Assembly (NCBI GenBank): GCA_016180765.1
Contig: JACPAP010000259.1
Location: forward strand, 1-6,503
Source of the DNA: Gemmatimonadota bacterium
Lineage (GTDB): Bacteria > Gemmatimonadota > Gemmatimonadetes > Gemmatimonadales > GWC2-71-9
Direction of reading: 5' to 3'
Length of the DNA: 6,503 bases
Below the pieces are notes generated by a model. The model saw only the letters and a program-made list of their open reading frames with translations. It did no database searches and was not told the origin of the DNA. Both the position numbers and the translations under genes were made by a program. Each line of letters starts with the position of its first letter. The stretch's first letter is position 1. Positions 1-5,650 of the stretch are shown in pieces.

Positions 1-367
1 CGCGATCTGCCTCGAACGCGGGGCAGACCAGGAATGCCCTGCCGTCCACCGGCACGACCAGCGCCAGCAACCGCTCGCTCAAGCCCCAACCGATACCGGT
101 GAAGTAGTCCAGGGATGTGCCGCCGGACAGCAGGATCCCGTTCAGGCTGTGCTCCCGCATCAACGCCCTAGCCTTCTCGATCCGCGCGCGCCGCTCGTCC
201 ACGGTGATCGGCATGGCGCGGTCGCGCATGGACGCGAGCGCCGCAATCGAGGGCGGCAGCGAACCGGCTTGCTGCTCGGCCCCCACGGCGTCCGGGAACT
301 CGCCCCGGTAGAACGCGCCGGCGGTGATGGCAGCGGAGTATTGGAGGAATTCCCGACGGGATGTCAT
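1..367 (-). CDS. M24-family Xaa-Pro peptidase, Tat-type N-terminus (partial, 3' end off the window)
   Basis: The first 122 codons of a gene read leftward, open to the window edge. The N-terminus has S3-R4-R5-E6-F7-L8, close to the twin-arginine consensus (S/T-R-R-x-F-L-K), followed by a short, weakly hydrophobic stretch at residues about 11-19. About 35 residues of linker follow. From about residue 54 the sequence resembles a creatinase/prolidase N-terminal domain: the ITVDERRARIEKARALM helix, GILLSGG, a LDYFTGI segment (residues 86-92), then the strand LLALVVPVDG. Family knowledge: such proteins are metal-dependent peptidases that cleave Xaa-Pro bonds; the catalytic M24 'pita-bread' domain would lie in the missing part, so activity cannot be judged. 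Export by Tat to the periplasm is inferred. The start at 367 is chosen because a CCGGAG Shine-Dalgarno lies 6 nt upstream and the RR motif follows at once. It is divergent from the lepA cluster and probably functionally separate. Creatinase-like or prolidase-like specificity cannot be separated. Confidence 0.8.
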   Translation of the reverse strand, partial: MTSRREFLQYSAAITAGAFYRGEFPDAVGAEQQAGSLPPSIAALASMRDRAMPITVDERRARIEKARALMREHSLNGILLSGGTSLDYFTGIGWGLSERLLALVVPVDGRAFLVCPAFEADR

Positions 368-373
368 GCAGAG

Positions 374-379
374 CTCCGG
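374..379 (-). promoter_or_regulatory. Ribosome binding site of the M24 peptidase gene
   Basis: On the minus strand this reads CCGGAG, 6 nt before the ATG at 367-365. The GGAG core and spacing are good for a Shine-Dalgarno and support this start codon. It contrasts with the divergent lepA, which has no such element. Confidence 0.6.
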
Positions 380-441
380 CAGAAAACTTGGCGCTAACGT
401 TATCCGGCCGGACGGAGGGGGGCCAGCGCCACGCTTCTCCA

Positions 442-469
442 TCTCACGTCTCACTTCTCACGCCTCACC
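442..469 (+). repeat. Four-unit tandem heptamer repeat (TCTCACG type) upstream of lepA
   Basis: Four consecutive 7-nt units: TCTCACG (442-448), TCTCACT (449-455), TCTCACG (456-462) and CCTCACC (463-469). The core CTCAC recurs at exact 7-nt spacing in all four. The array ends one base before the TATATT box, so it occupies the -15 to -42 region of the presumed lepA promoter. The strand is purine-poor (all A and G fall at fixed positions), so its complement is the purine-rich GTGAGAC type. Function is unknown; it may be a protein-binding array, a slippage-prone tract, or a dispersed genomic repeat. Confidence 0.7.
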
Positions 470-470
470 T

Positions 471-476
471 TATATT
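471..476 (+). promoter_or_regulatory. Predicted -10 element of lepA; leaderless or near-leaderless start
   Basis: TATATT matches the sigma-70 -10 consensus TATAAT at five of six positions and is the only AT-rich patch in the region. A -10 ending at 476 predicts a transcription start around 482-484, and the lepA ATG is at 484. No Shine-Dalgarno lies between them: the intervening bases are CCCGCCC. At a 17-nt spacer the -35 would be GTCTCA (448-453), a poor match inside the heptamer repeat. This is the layout known for leaderless genes in several GC-rich phyla. Prediction only. Confidence 0.5.
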
Positions 477-483
477 CCCGCCC

Positions 484-2262
484 ATGCGCCAGGACCGGAT
501 CCGCAACTTCTGCATCGTGGCCCACATCGACCACGGCAAGTCCACCCTGGCGGACCGCCTGATCGAGGCCACCGGCACCCTCCAGAAACGCCAGATGCGG
601 GACCAGGTGCTGGATACCCTGGACCTGGAGCGCGAGCGCGGCATCACCATCAAGCTCAATGCGGTCCGCATGAACTACCGCGCCCAGGACGGCGAGCTCT
701 ACGAGCTCAACCTGATCGACACGCCGGGGCACGTGGACTTCACCTACGAGGTGTCCCGCTCGCTGGCCGCGTGCGAGGGGGCGATCCTGGTGGTGGACGC
801 CAGCCAGGGCGTCGAGGCGCAAACCATCAGTAACCTCATGCTGGCGCTGGACGCCGGGCTGGAGATCGTGCCGGTGCTCAACAAGATCGACCTCCCGGCC
901 GCGGAGCCGGAGCGGCGGGCCGGCGAGCTGGCCGAGCTCCTGGGCCCGGCGGCCGACGAGATCCTCCGCGTTTCGGCGAAGGAGGGGGTCGGCATCGCCG
1001 AGCTGCTGGAGGCGATCATCCGGCGCGTGCCGACGCCCGCGGGCGACCTGATCTTCGATTCTTATTACGACCGCTACCGCGGCGCCATTCCCAGCATCCG
1101 GGTGGTGGACGGCGCCATCCGGCCCGGCATGGAGATCGCCTTCGGATCGCATGCCCAGGACCATTACGAAGTGGCCGAGGTAGGCTACCTCCGGCTGAGT
1201 CACCAGCCCACCGATCTGCTGGAGGCCGGCGAGGTGGGCTACGTGGTGGCCAACGTGCGTGGCGTGCGCGAAACCCGGGTGGGGGACACCATCCTCGATC
1301 CCGCGCGCCCCGCCCAGCAGATGCTCCCCGGCTACCGCGACGTCCATTCCATGGTCTTCGCGGGGCTCTACCCCACCGAACCCAATCAATACGAGGAGCT
1401 GCGCGACGCGCTGGCCAAGCTCCAGATGAACGATGCCGCCCTGCACTACCAGCCGGAAACGTCGGTGGCCCTGGGCTTCGGCTTCCGCTGCGGCTTCTTA
1501 GGTCTCCTCCACATGGAGATCGTGCGCGAGCGCTTAGAGCGGGAGTTCGACCTCGACCTCATCAGCACGGTCCCCAACGTGGAGTATCACGCGTATCGGA
1601 CCGACGGCTCCATGGAGGTGGTCGAAAACCCCACCAGGATGCCGCATGGCTCCACCGTGGACCGGGTCGAGGAGCCGTTCGTCAAGGCGCGCATCACCAC
1701 CCCGGCGGACTACATCGGCGCCATCATGCAGCTGGGCCAGGAACGCCGCGGCGTGTACCTGGGGATGCATTACCTCGACCCCACGCGGGTGCAGTTCACC
1801 TGGGAGTTCCCCCTGGCGGAGATCATCCTGGATTTCTACGACCGCCTGAAAACCATCAGCCGAGGGTACGCGTCGCTGGACTACGAGTTCCTGGGTTACC
1901 GCCAGAGCGACGTGGTGCGGCTGGACCTGCTGATCAACGGCGATCCGGTGGACGCCTTCAGCGTGATCATTCATCGGATGAAGGCGCACGACTGGGGGAA
2001 GAAACTCGCCGGCAAGCTGCGCGAGCTGATCCCCCGGCAGTTGTTCGAGGTGGTGATTCAGGCGGCGATCGGCTCCAAGATCATCGCCCGCGAGAGCATT
2101 CGCCCGCTCCGCAAGAACGTGACCGCCAAGTGCTATGGCGGCGACGTCACCCGGAAGCGCAAACTCCTGGAGAAACAGAAGGAAGGGAAGAAGCGCATGA
2201 AACAGGTGGGCACCGTGGAGATCCCGCAGGAAGCGTTCCTCGCCGTGCTCCAGGTCGAGTGA
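484..2262 (+). CDS. lepA: Elongation factor 4 (LepA/EF4), translational GTPase
   Basis: A 592-residue protein, full length for LepA (E. coli about 599). LepA is a cytoplasmic, ribosome-associated GTPase related to EF-G, proposed to act in back-translocation, ribosome biogenesis or initiation under stress. All G motifs are visible: P-loop AHIDHGKST (residues 13-21), switch I with RERGIT (50-55), DTPGH (79-83), NKID (133-136) and SAKEG (164-168). Downstream come the EF-G-like domains II, III and V and the LepA-specific C-terminal domain, including IPRQ, QAAIG, AKCYGGD and KQKEGKKRMKQVG near the end. EF-G domain IV is absent, as expected. The ATG at 484 is preferred because family members begin only a few residues before the IRNF-type strand; the in-frame ATG at 361 adds 41 non-conserved residues. 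There is no Shine-Dalgarno and a -10 box lies directly upstream, suggesting leaderless translation. It is the first gene of the plus-strand cluster, 11 nt before the ROK kinase. Confidence 0.97.
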   Translation: MRQDRIRNFCIVAHIDHGKSTLADRLIEATGTLQKRQMRDQVLDTLDLERERGITIKLNAVRMNYRAQDGELYELNLIDTPGHVDFTYEVSRSLAACEGAILVVDASQGVEAQTISNLMLALDAGLEIVPVLNKIDLPAAEPERRAGELAELLGPAADEILRVSAKEGVGIAELLEAIIRRVPTPAGDLIFDSYYDRYRGAIPSIRVVDGAIRPGMEIAFGSHAQDHYEVAEVGYLRLSHQPTDLLEAGEVGYVVANVRGVRETRVGDTILDPARPAQQMLPGYRDVHSMVFAGLYPTEPNQYEELRDALAKLQMNDAALHYQPETSVALGFGFRCGFLGLLHMEIVRERLEREFDLDLISTVPNVEYHAYRTDGSMEVVENPTRMPHGSTVDRVEEPFVKARITTPADYIGAIMQLGQERRGVYLGMHYLDPTRVQFTWEFPLAEIILDFYDRLKTISRGYASLDYEFLGYRQSDVVRLDLLINGDPVDAFSVIIHRMKAHDWGKKLAGKLRELIPRQLFEVVIQAAIGSKIIARESIRPLRKNVTAKCYGGDVTRKRKLLEKQKEGKKRMKQVGTVEIPQEAFLAVLQVE

Positions 2263-2264
2263 GC

Positions 2265-2270
2265 GGAGGA
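2265..2270 (+). promoter_or_regulatory. Strong Shine-Dalgarno of the ROK kinase
   Basis: GGAGGA lies just after the lepA stop codon and 3 nt before the ATG at 2274. It is the strongest ribosome binding site in the window and fixes the kinase start at 2274, not at in-frame ATGs further upstream within lepA. The spacing is short, but the purine-rich run starts at 2263, which allows a slightly longer effective spacing. Confidence 0.7.
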
Positions 2271-2273
2271 ACG

Positions 2274-3251
2274 ATGCGCGTCATCATCGGCGTGGACCTG
2301 GGCGGGACCAACATCGTCGTGGGCGCGGTGCCGGAAGACGGCAGCCGGGTGTATGCGCTCGCCAGCGAGCGCACCCCGGTGCAGCAGGGAGCGGAGGCGG
2401 TGGTGCAGGTGATCGTGCGGATGATCGGCGCGTGCGTGGAGGGCACGCGGCGTGAGGCTCCCGGTGCCGAGGTGGCGGGAGTGGGGGTCGGGGCGCCGGG
2501 GCCGCTCGACACCAAGCGCGGAATCGTGATCTTCGCGCCCAACCTGACCTGGCGCAACATGCCGCTACGCGATCGGATCGCCGACGCGGTGCAGCTGCCC
2601 TCCACGCTGGACAACGACGCCAACTGCGCGGTGTTCGGGGAATGGTGGCAGGGCGCCGCGCGGGGCGCCCGGTTCGTGGTGGGCCTGACCATCGGCACCG
2701 GCGTGGGCGGCGGCATCGTGCTCGACGGCCAGTTGTTCCACGGCGCGTCGGACGTGGCCGGCGAGATCGGGCACACGTCCATTGACCTGAACGGGCGCCG
2801 CTGCAAGTGCGGCAACTACGGGTGCATCGAGGCCTACGCCTCCGGCCCGGCCATCGCGGCCCGGGCGGTGGAAGGTCTCCAGGCGGGCGCCACCTCCAAG
2901 CTGGCGCAGTACGTGAACGGCGATCTCAAGGCCATCGACGCGCAAGTCGTCTACCGCGCATCCCACGACGGCGACGACTTCGCCAAGGAGGTGGTGCGGG
3001 ATACGGCCCGCTTCCTCGGCGCTACCATCGCCAGCGTGGTGAACCTCCTCAATCCCGAGGTCGTGGTGATCTGCGGCGGGGTCACGTTGGCGGGGGAGCA
3101 GTTGTTCGCGCCGCTCCGGGAAGAGGTCCGCCGCCGCGCCTTCGAGCCGGCCGTGGCCGCCTGCCGCATCGTGCCCGGCGCGTTGACCGGAACGGCCGGC
3201 GTCTACGGTGCGGCGGCCACGTTCAAGGTGCAGCGCTGGGGCCAGGTGTGA
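2274..3251 (+). CDS. ROK-family sugar kinase, probable glucokinase
   Basis: A 325-residue cytosolic ROK protein expected to phosphorylate glucose (or a related hexose or N-acyl hexosamine) at C6 using ATP. Visible motifs: phosphate-binding GVDLGGTN (6-13); GVGAPGPLD (71-79); LDNDANCA (112-119), with D115 the expected catalytic base; a second phosphate/ADP loop IGTGVGGG (140-147); EIGH (164-167); the ROK zinc motif C177-x-C179-G-x-x-G-C184 with E186, and H167 as fourth ligand; and PEVVVICGG (261-269), the adenosine-binding region. There is no N-terminal helix-turn-helix, so it is a kinase and not a ROK repressor of the NagC/XylR type. Length and intact motifs match bacterial glucokinases (EC 2.7.1.2), but fructokinase, mannokinase or ManNAc kinase activity cannot be excluded from sequence. 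It lies 11 nt after lepA and its stop overlaps the next gene's start by 4 nt. Confidence 0.92.
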   Translation: MRVIIGVDLGGTNIVVGAVPEDGSRVYALASERTPVQQGAEAVVQVIVRMIGACVEGTRREAPGAEVAGVGVGAPGPLDTKRGIVIFAPNLTWRNMPLRDRIADAVQLPSTLDNDANCAVFGEWWQGAARGARFVVGLTIGTGVGGGIVLDGQLFHGASDVAGEIGHTSIDLNGRRCKCGNYGCIEAYASGPAIAARAVEGLQAGATSKLAQYVNGDLKAIDAQVVYRASHDGDDFAKEVVRDTARFLGATIASVVNLLNPEVVVICGGVTLAGEQLFAPLREEVRRRAFEPAVAACRIVPGALTGTAGVYGAAATFKVQRWGQV

Positions 3252-4198
3252 GACGACTGGGCGTCATCGGCACCATGGTGTGGGACCGCATCTACGGCCG
3301 GGGCATCGCGCCGGAGCCGGTGGAGGAGTGGGGCGGGATCGCCTACGCCCTGGCGGCGTTCGAAGCGACCCTGCCCGAGGACTGGGTCCTGGTACCGCTC
3401 ATCAAGGTGGGGCGCGACGTGGCGGGCCAGGCCACCGCGTTCCTGGGCTCGCTCTCCCGCGTGCCCCCGGGCGCCCGATTCGTCGAGGTGCCCGAGCCCA
3501 ACAACCGGGTGGTGCTTCACTATTCGTCCATTCAACGTCGCACCGAGTGCATGTCCGGCGGGATTCCGGGATGGCGCTGGCCGGAACTCGGCCCCATGGT
3601 CCGGGACCTCGACGCGCTGTACGTGAATTTCATCTCCGGCTTCGAGCTGGATCTCGACACTGCCAGGGCCCTCCGGCGGGGGTTCAGCGGACCCATGTAC
3701 GCCGATTTCCACAGCCTCCTGCTCGACGTGGCGGAAAACGGTCTTCGCCGGCCGAAGGACCTGCCGGACGCGCCGGCCTGGTTCTCCTGCTTTGACGTGG
3801 TACAGCTGAACGAAGACGAAATGGCCCGCGTGGGTCCGGACCCGATGGCCACAGCCGCGAGCGCCTTCGACGCCGGCGTGGGACTGCTGGTGGTGACGTT
3901 GGGCCCGCGCGGGGCCGCGTACGTCGCGACACCCTCGTTCACGTTTCGGCCCCGCGACGCCCGGCCCGCCGGGGGGCCGCTCCGCACCGCCCGGCTTCCG
4001 GCCCCGGAGGTGCTCGAATCCGGCGACCCCACCGGCTGCGGCGACGTGTTCGGCGCCACCCTGGTGGCGCGGCTGCTGGAGGGGGAAGGGGTCGAGGCCG
4101 CGCTGGCGGACGCGAACCGCATGGCGGCGCGGAACGTCACCGCCCGCGGGGCCTCCCGCCTGCACTATCACCTGCGGGGAGCCATCGCCCCACGATGA
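3248..4198 (+). CDS. PfkB-family carbohydrate kinase, substrate unknown
   Basis: A 316-residue PfkB/ribokinase-fold kinase. The start is taken as the GTG at 3248, which overlaps the ROK stop (GTGA) and gives VRRLGVIGTMVWDRI, a normal first strand for the family; an internal ATG at 3275 would cut that strand. Late motifs are clear: QLNEDEMA (186-193, the PfkB N-E-x-E region), VVTLGPRGA (215-223), and the ATP/anion-hole signature DPTGCGDVFGA (260-270), with D266 the expected catalytic base and C264 where GAGD or GRGD is common. The first PfkB signature (the GG-x-N-type substrate region) is only weakly represented by EEWGGIAYALA (26-36). The residue 80-110 region, including ECMSGGIPGWRW, has no substrate assignment I recognise. 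Family substrates include ribose, adenosine, fructose and its phosphates, and heptose phosphates; I cannot choose. The adjacent sugar kinase upstream suggests a carbohydrate role. The stop overlaps the next ATG (ATGA). Confidence 0.85.
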   Translation: MRRLGVIGTMVWDRIYGRGIAPEPVEEWGGIAYALAAFEATLPEDWVLVPLIKVGRDVAGQATAFLGSLSRVPPGARFVEVPEPNNRVVLHYSSIQRRTECMSGGIPGWRWPELGPMVRDLDALYVNFISGFELDLDTARALRRGFSGPMYADFHSLLLDVAENGLRRPKDLPDAPAWFSCFDVVQLNEDEMARVGPDPMATAASAFDAGVGLLVVTLGPRGAAYVATPSFTFRPRDARPAGGPLRTARLPAPEVLESGDPTGCGDVFGATLVARLLEGEGVEAALADANRMAARNVTARGASRLHYHLRGAIAPR

Positions 4199-5106
4199 CC
4201 CGGGTGGTCGAGGTTCCCGCCCACTTCGACGACCGGAGCTTTGATCAGTTCGCCGATGGCGTAGCCGCCGGCGGCTCGGAGCGGCTGCTGTTCGACGCGC
4301 ACGCCACGCAGTGGGCCTCGCCGTACGGGCTGGTGGGGTTGCTGGCGGCGGGCCAGGCGCAGATCGAGCGGCAGCGCGAGCGGCCGTTGCTCACCCTGCC
4401 GGCGGACCGCGACGTGGCGCACTACTGGGCGCGGGCGGGGTTCTTTGGTCACGCCGCCGAGTACTTCGAGCTGCACGGCAAGGTCCCGCGCGTGGCGGCG
4501 AGCAGCGCGTCGGACGTGCTGCTCGAGGTCACCCCGGTCCGGGGGGCGGACGACGTCCACGGCGTGGTGGACCGGATCCAGGAACGCGCCGCCGCGATCC
4601 TGTCACGGGAACTGGGGCTGGAGGCGCAAGCGACGATGGGATTCGCTATGGCGCTTTCCGAGGCGTGTCAGAATATTGTGGAACATGCCGGCACGCTCGG
4701 GTGGGTGGCGGTGCAGACCTACCATTGGCGTCGTACCCTCAAGCGGCGCGTGGTGGTGATCGCCGTGGCCGACGCCGGCATCGGGTTCCGCCGCTCCCTC
4801 GAAGCCTCGCAGGCTAAACGGTACGGCGAGCGCTGGAGCGACGGCACCGCGCTGGAAGCCGCCCTGGTCCAGGGCGTGAGCCGGTTCCGGGATCCCGGCC
4901 GCGGCCAGGGCCTCGCCGGCATCCGGCGCTATCTCGGCCGGTGGTCCGGGAAATTCGCCGTGCGGAGCGGCACGGCACGCTTCACGCTGGTCCCCCCCTG
5001 GGACGACGACGTCCCCCTGGCGCAAGGGCTGGCGGAGTTCCCGGGAAGCCAGATTCTCATGATCATTCCAGCCCAAGACGGCGGAGCCGGTCATGCTGCG
5101 CATTGA
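4195..5106 (+). CDS. STAS-like/GHKL ATPase fusion, putative partner-switch regulator
   Basis: A 303-residue soluble protein with two parts. Residues about 1-95 look like a STAS-type fold: a strand/helix start, the strand LLFDAHA (31-37), W-A-S-P-Y-G-L (40-46) where STAS proteins have D-S-S-G-L, then LLTLPADRDVAHYW. Residues about 115-292 form a GHKL (HATPase_c) domain like anti-sigma kinases SpoIIAB/RsbW: N box SEACQNIVEHA (155-165, with E157 and N160), G1 box VADAGIGF (191-198), glycine-rich lid GRGQGLAGI (235-243) and a terminal strand GSQILMIIP (284-292). There is no H box, dimerisation helix, transmembrane segment or receiver domain, so it is not an ordinary sensor kinase. The ATG at 4195 overlaps the previous stop by 4 nt; GGGGAG at 4176-4181 is 13 nt away, so coupled reinitiation is likely. 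It overlaps the next gene by 14 nt, which suggests the products interact. ATP binding is well supported; Ser/Thr kinase activity is inference. Confidence 0.8.
   Translation: MTRVVEVPAHFDDRSFDQFADGVAAGGSERLLFDAHATQWASPYGLVGLLAAGQAQIERQRERPLLTLPADRDVAHYWARAGFFGHAAEYFELHGKVPRVAASSASDVLLEVTPVRGADDVHGVVDRIQERAAAILSRELGLEAQATMGFAMALSEACQNIVEHAGTLGWVAVQTYHWRRTLKRRVVVIAVADAGIGFRRSLEASQAKRYGERWSDGTALEAALVQGVSRFRDPGRGQGLAGIRRYLGRWSGKFAVRSGTARFTLVPPWDDDVPLAQGLAEFPGSQILMIIPAQDGGAGHAAH
5080..5086 (+). promoter_or_regulatory. Internal Shine-Dalgarno for the STAS-like/winged-helix gene
   Basis: GGCGGAG sits inside the 3' end of the GHKL gene, 6 nt before the ATG at 5093. It supports that start even though it creates a 14-nt overlap in a different frame, and means the downstream gene does not depend solely on reinitiation. 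Confidence 0.6.
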
Positions 5107-5650
5107 CCTCAAGGACATCCTCCAGCGGACCGTATCGGACGAATACGGCGATCTGGTCACCCGCCGCACCGGCCAGGCCGTGCGTCAAGCGATCGAGCGG
5201 GACCTGGCGCGGGATGGCGACGGCCGGGCCGCCGCGATCGATTTTGGCACGGTGCGATGCCTGGACCTGTCGTGCGCCGACGAAATCGTGGGCCGCTTGC
5301 TGCGCGAGCAGGGCGCCGTGCGATCGTTCGTGCTGCTCAACGTCACCGCGGCGCATCGCGAGGCCCTCCAGTTCGTCCTGGAGCGCCACCGCCTGGCCGT
5401 GGTGGTCCAGGACACGGGTGGGGCGCTCGACCTCGTGGGCGCGCTCCCCGAAGCGGCACGGCGCGTGTTCGGCGCCCTGGCGCAGGCCGGCACGGCCGCG
5501 CCCGAGGACGTCGCCCGCCGCCTGGATCTCTCTCCGGACGTGGCCCGGGCGGCCCTCGAGGATCTGTTGGAGCGTGGCCTCGTGGTCGCCCACGCCGGCA
5601 GCTACAGTCCGCCCGCCCCATACCGGGTCGGTCCGGGGCCCGCGGTTTGA
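5093..5650 (+). CDS. STAS-like (DUF4325-type) protein with C-terminal winged helix
   Basis: A 185-residue protein with two regions. Residues about 1-110 resemble the STAS-like DUF4325 family: RRTGQAVRQAIERDL helix (24-38), the strand AAAIDFGTVRCLDL (46-59), then S60-C61-A62-D63-E64-I65-V66-G67, matching the family's S-x-A-D-E-I/L pattern, and a later LLNVTAAHREALQFVL segment. Residues about 118-175 look like a winged helix-turn-helix: RRVFGALAQAG (first helix), APEDVARRLDL (second helix), SPDVARAALEDLLERGLV (recognition helix), then a wing strand. Family knowledge: DUF4325 proteins are often encoded beside GHKL ATPases, as here, and have no settled function. The inference is that the upstream ATPase binds or modifies the STAS-like part and so controls DNA binding by the C-terminus. 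The DNA target is unknown. Start choice rests on the Shine-Dalgarno at 5080-5086. Its stop overlaps the next ATG by one base (TGATG). Confidence 0.78.
   Translation: MLRIDLKDILQRTVSDEYGDLVTRRTGQAVRQAIERDLARDGDGRAAAIDFGTVRCLDLSCADEIVGRLLREQGAVRSFVLLNVTAAHREALQFVLERHRLAVVVQDTGGALDLVGALPEAARRVFGALAQAGTAAPEDVARRLDLSPDVARAALEDLLERGLVVAHAGSYSPPAPYRVGPGPAV

Larger units (their letters stand above)
368..483. other. Divergent intergenic region between the M24 peptidase and lepA
   Basis: These 116 bp separate two divergent start codons and must hold promoters for both directions. The left part contains the peptidase Shine-Dalgarno and two short perfect palindromes, TAACGTTA (395-402) and CCGGCCGG (404-411), which could be operator half-site material but are short enough to occur by chance. 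The right part contains the heptamer repeat (442-469) and a TATATT box (471-476). For the leftward gene, GATAAC read on the minus strand at 398-403 is a possible -10, but I find no convincing -35. I see no small ORF or RNA gene here. An in-frame ATG at 361 would extend lepA upstream, but those codons encode no conserved LepA sequence. Confidence 0.6.

Noticed and set aside
395..411. Palindromes TAACGTTA and CCGGCCGG as an operator
   Set aside because: Both are perfect but only 8 bp, are adjacent and not symmetrically arranged, and match no operator I know; chance is an adequate explanation.
361..483. Upstream in-frame ATG extension of lepA (41 extra residues)
   Set aside because: The extra codons encode no LepA-like sequence, run through the heptamer repeat and the -10 box, and overlap the start of the divergent peptidase gene. 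Family members start immediately before the IRNF strand.
451..1446. Long minus-strand open frame opposite lepA
   Set aside because: It is opposite a clearly conserved gene; the composition is rich in His, Gly, Arg and Val as expected of an antisense frame in GC-rich DNA, and no domain motif is visible.
2807..3247. Upstream extension of the PfkB frame within the ROK gene
   Set aside because: The extension is Arg/Gly/Pro-rich shadow sequence inside ROK. The GTG at 3248 gives a proper family N-terminus and a typical 4-nt overlap.
3203..4171. Long minus-strand open frame opposite the PfkB gene
   Set aside because: It lies opposite a gene with recognisable kinase motifs, has no recognisable domain, and its length is explained by high GC depleting stop codons.
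4195..5650. Antiphage defence module based on the GHKL ATPase
   Set aside because: GHKL ATPases occur in some defence systems, but there is no nuclease, protease, membrane effector or neighbouring defence gene here, and the setting is a housekeeping/metabolic cluster.
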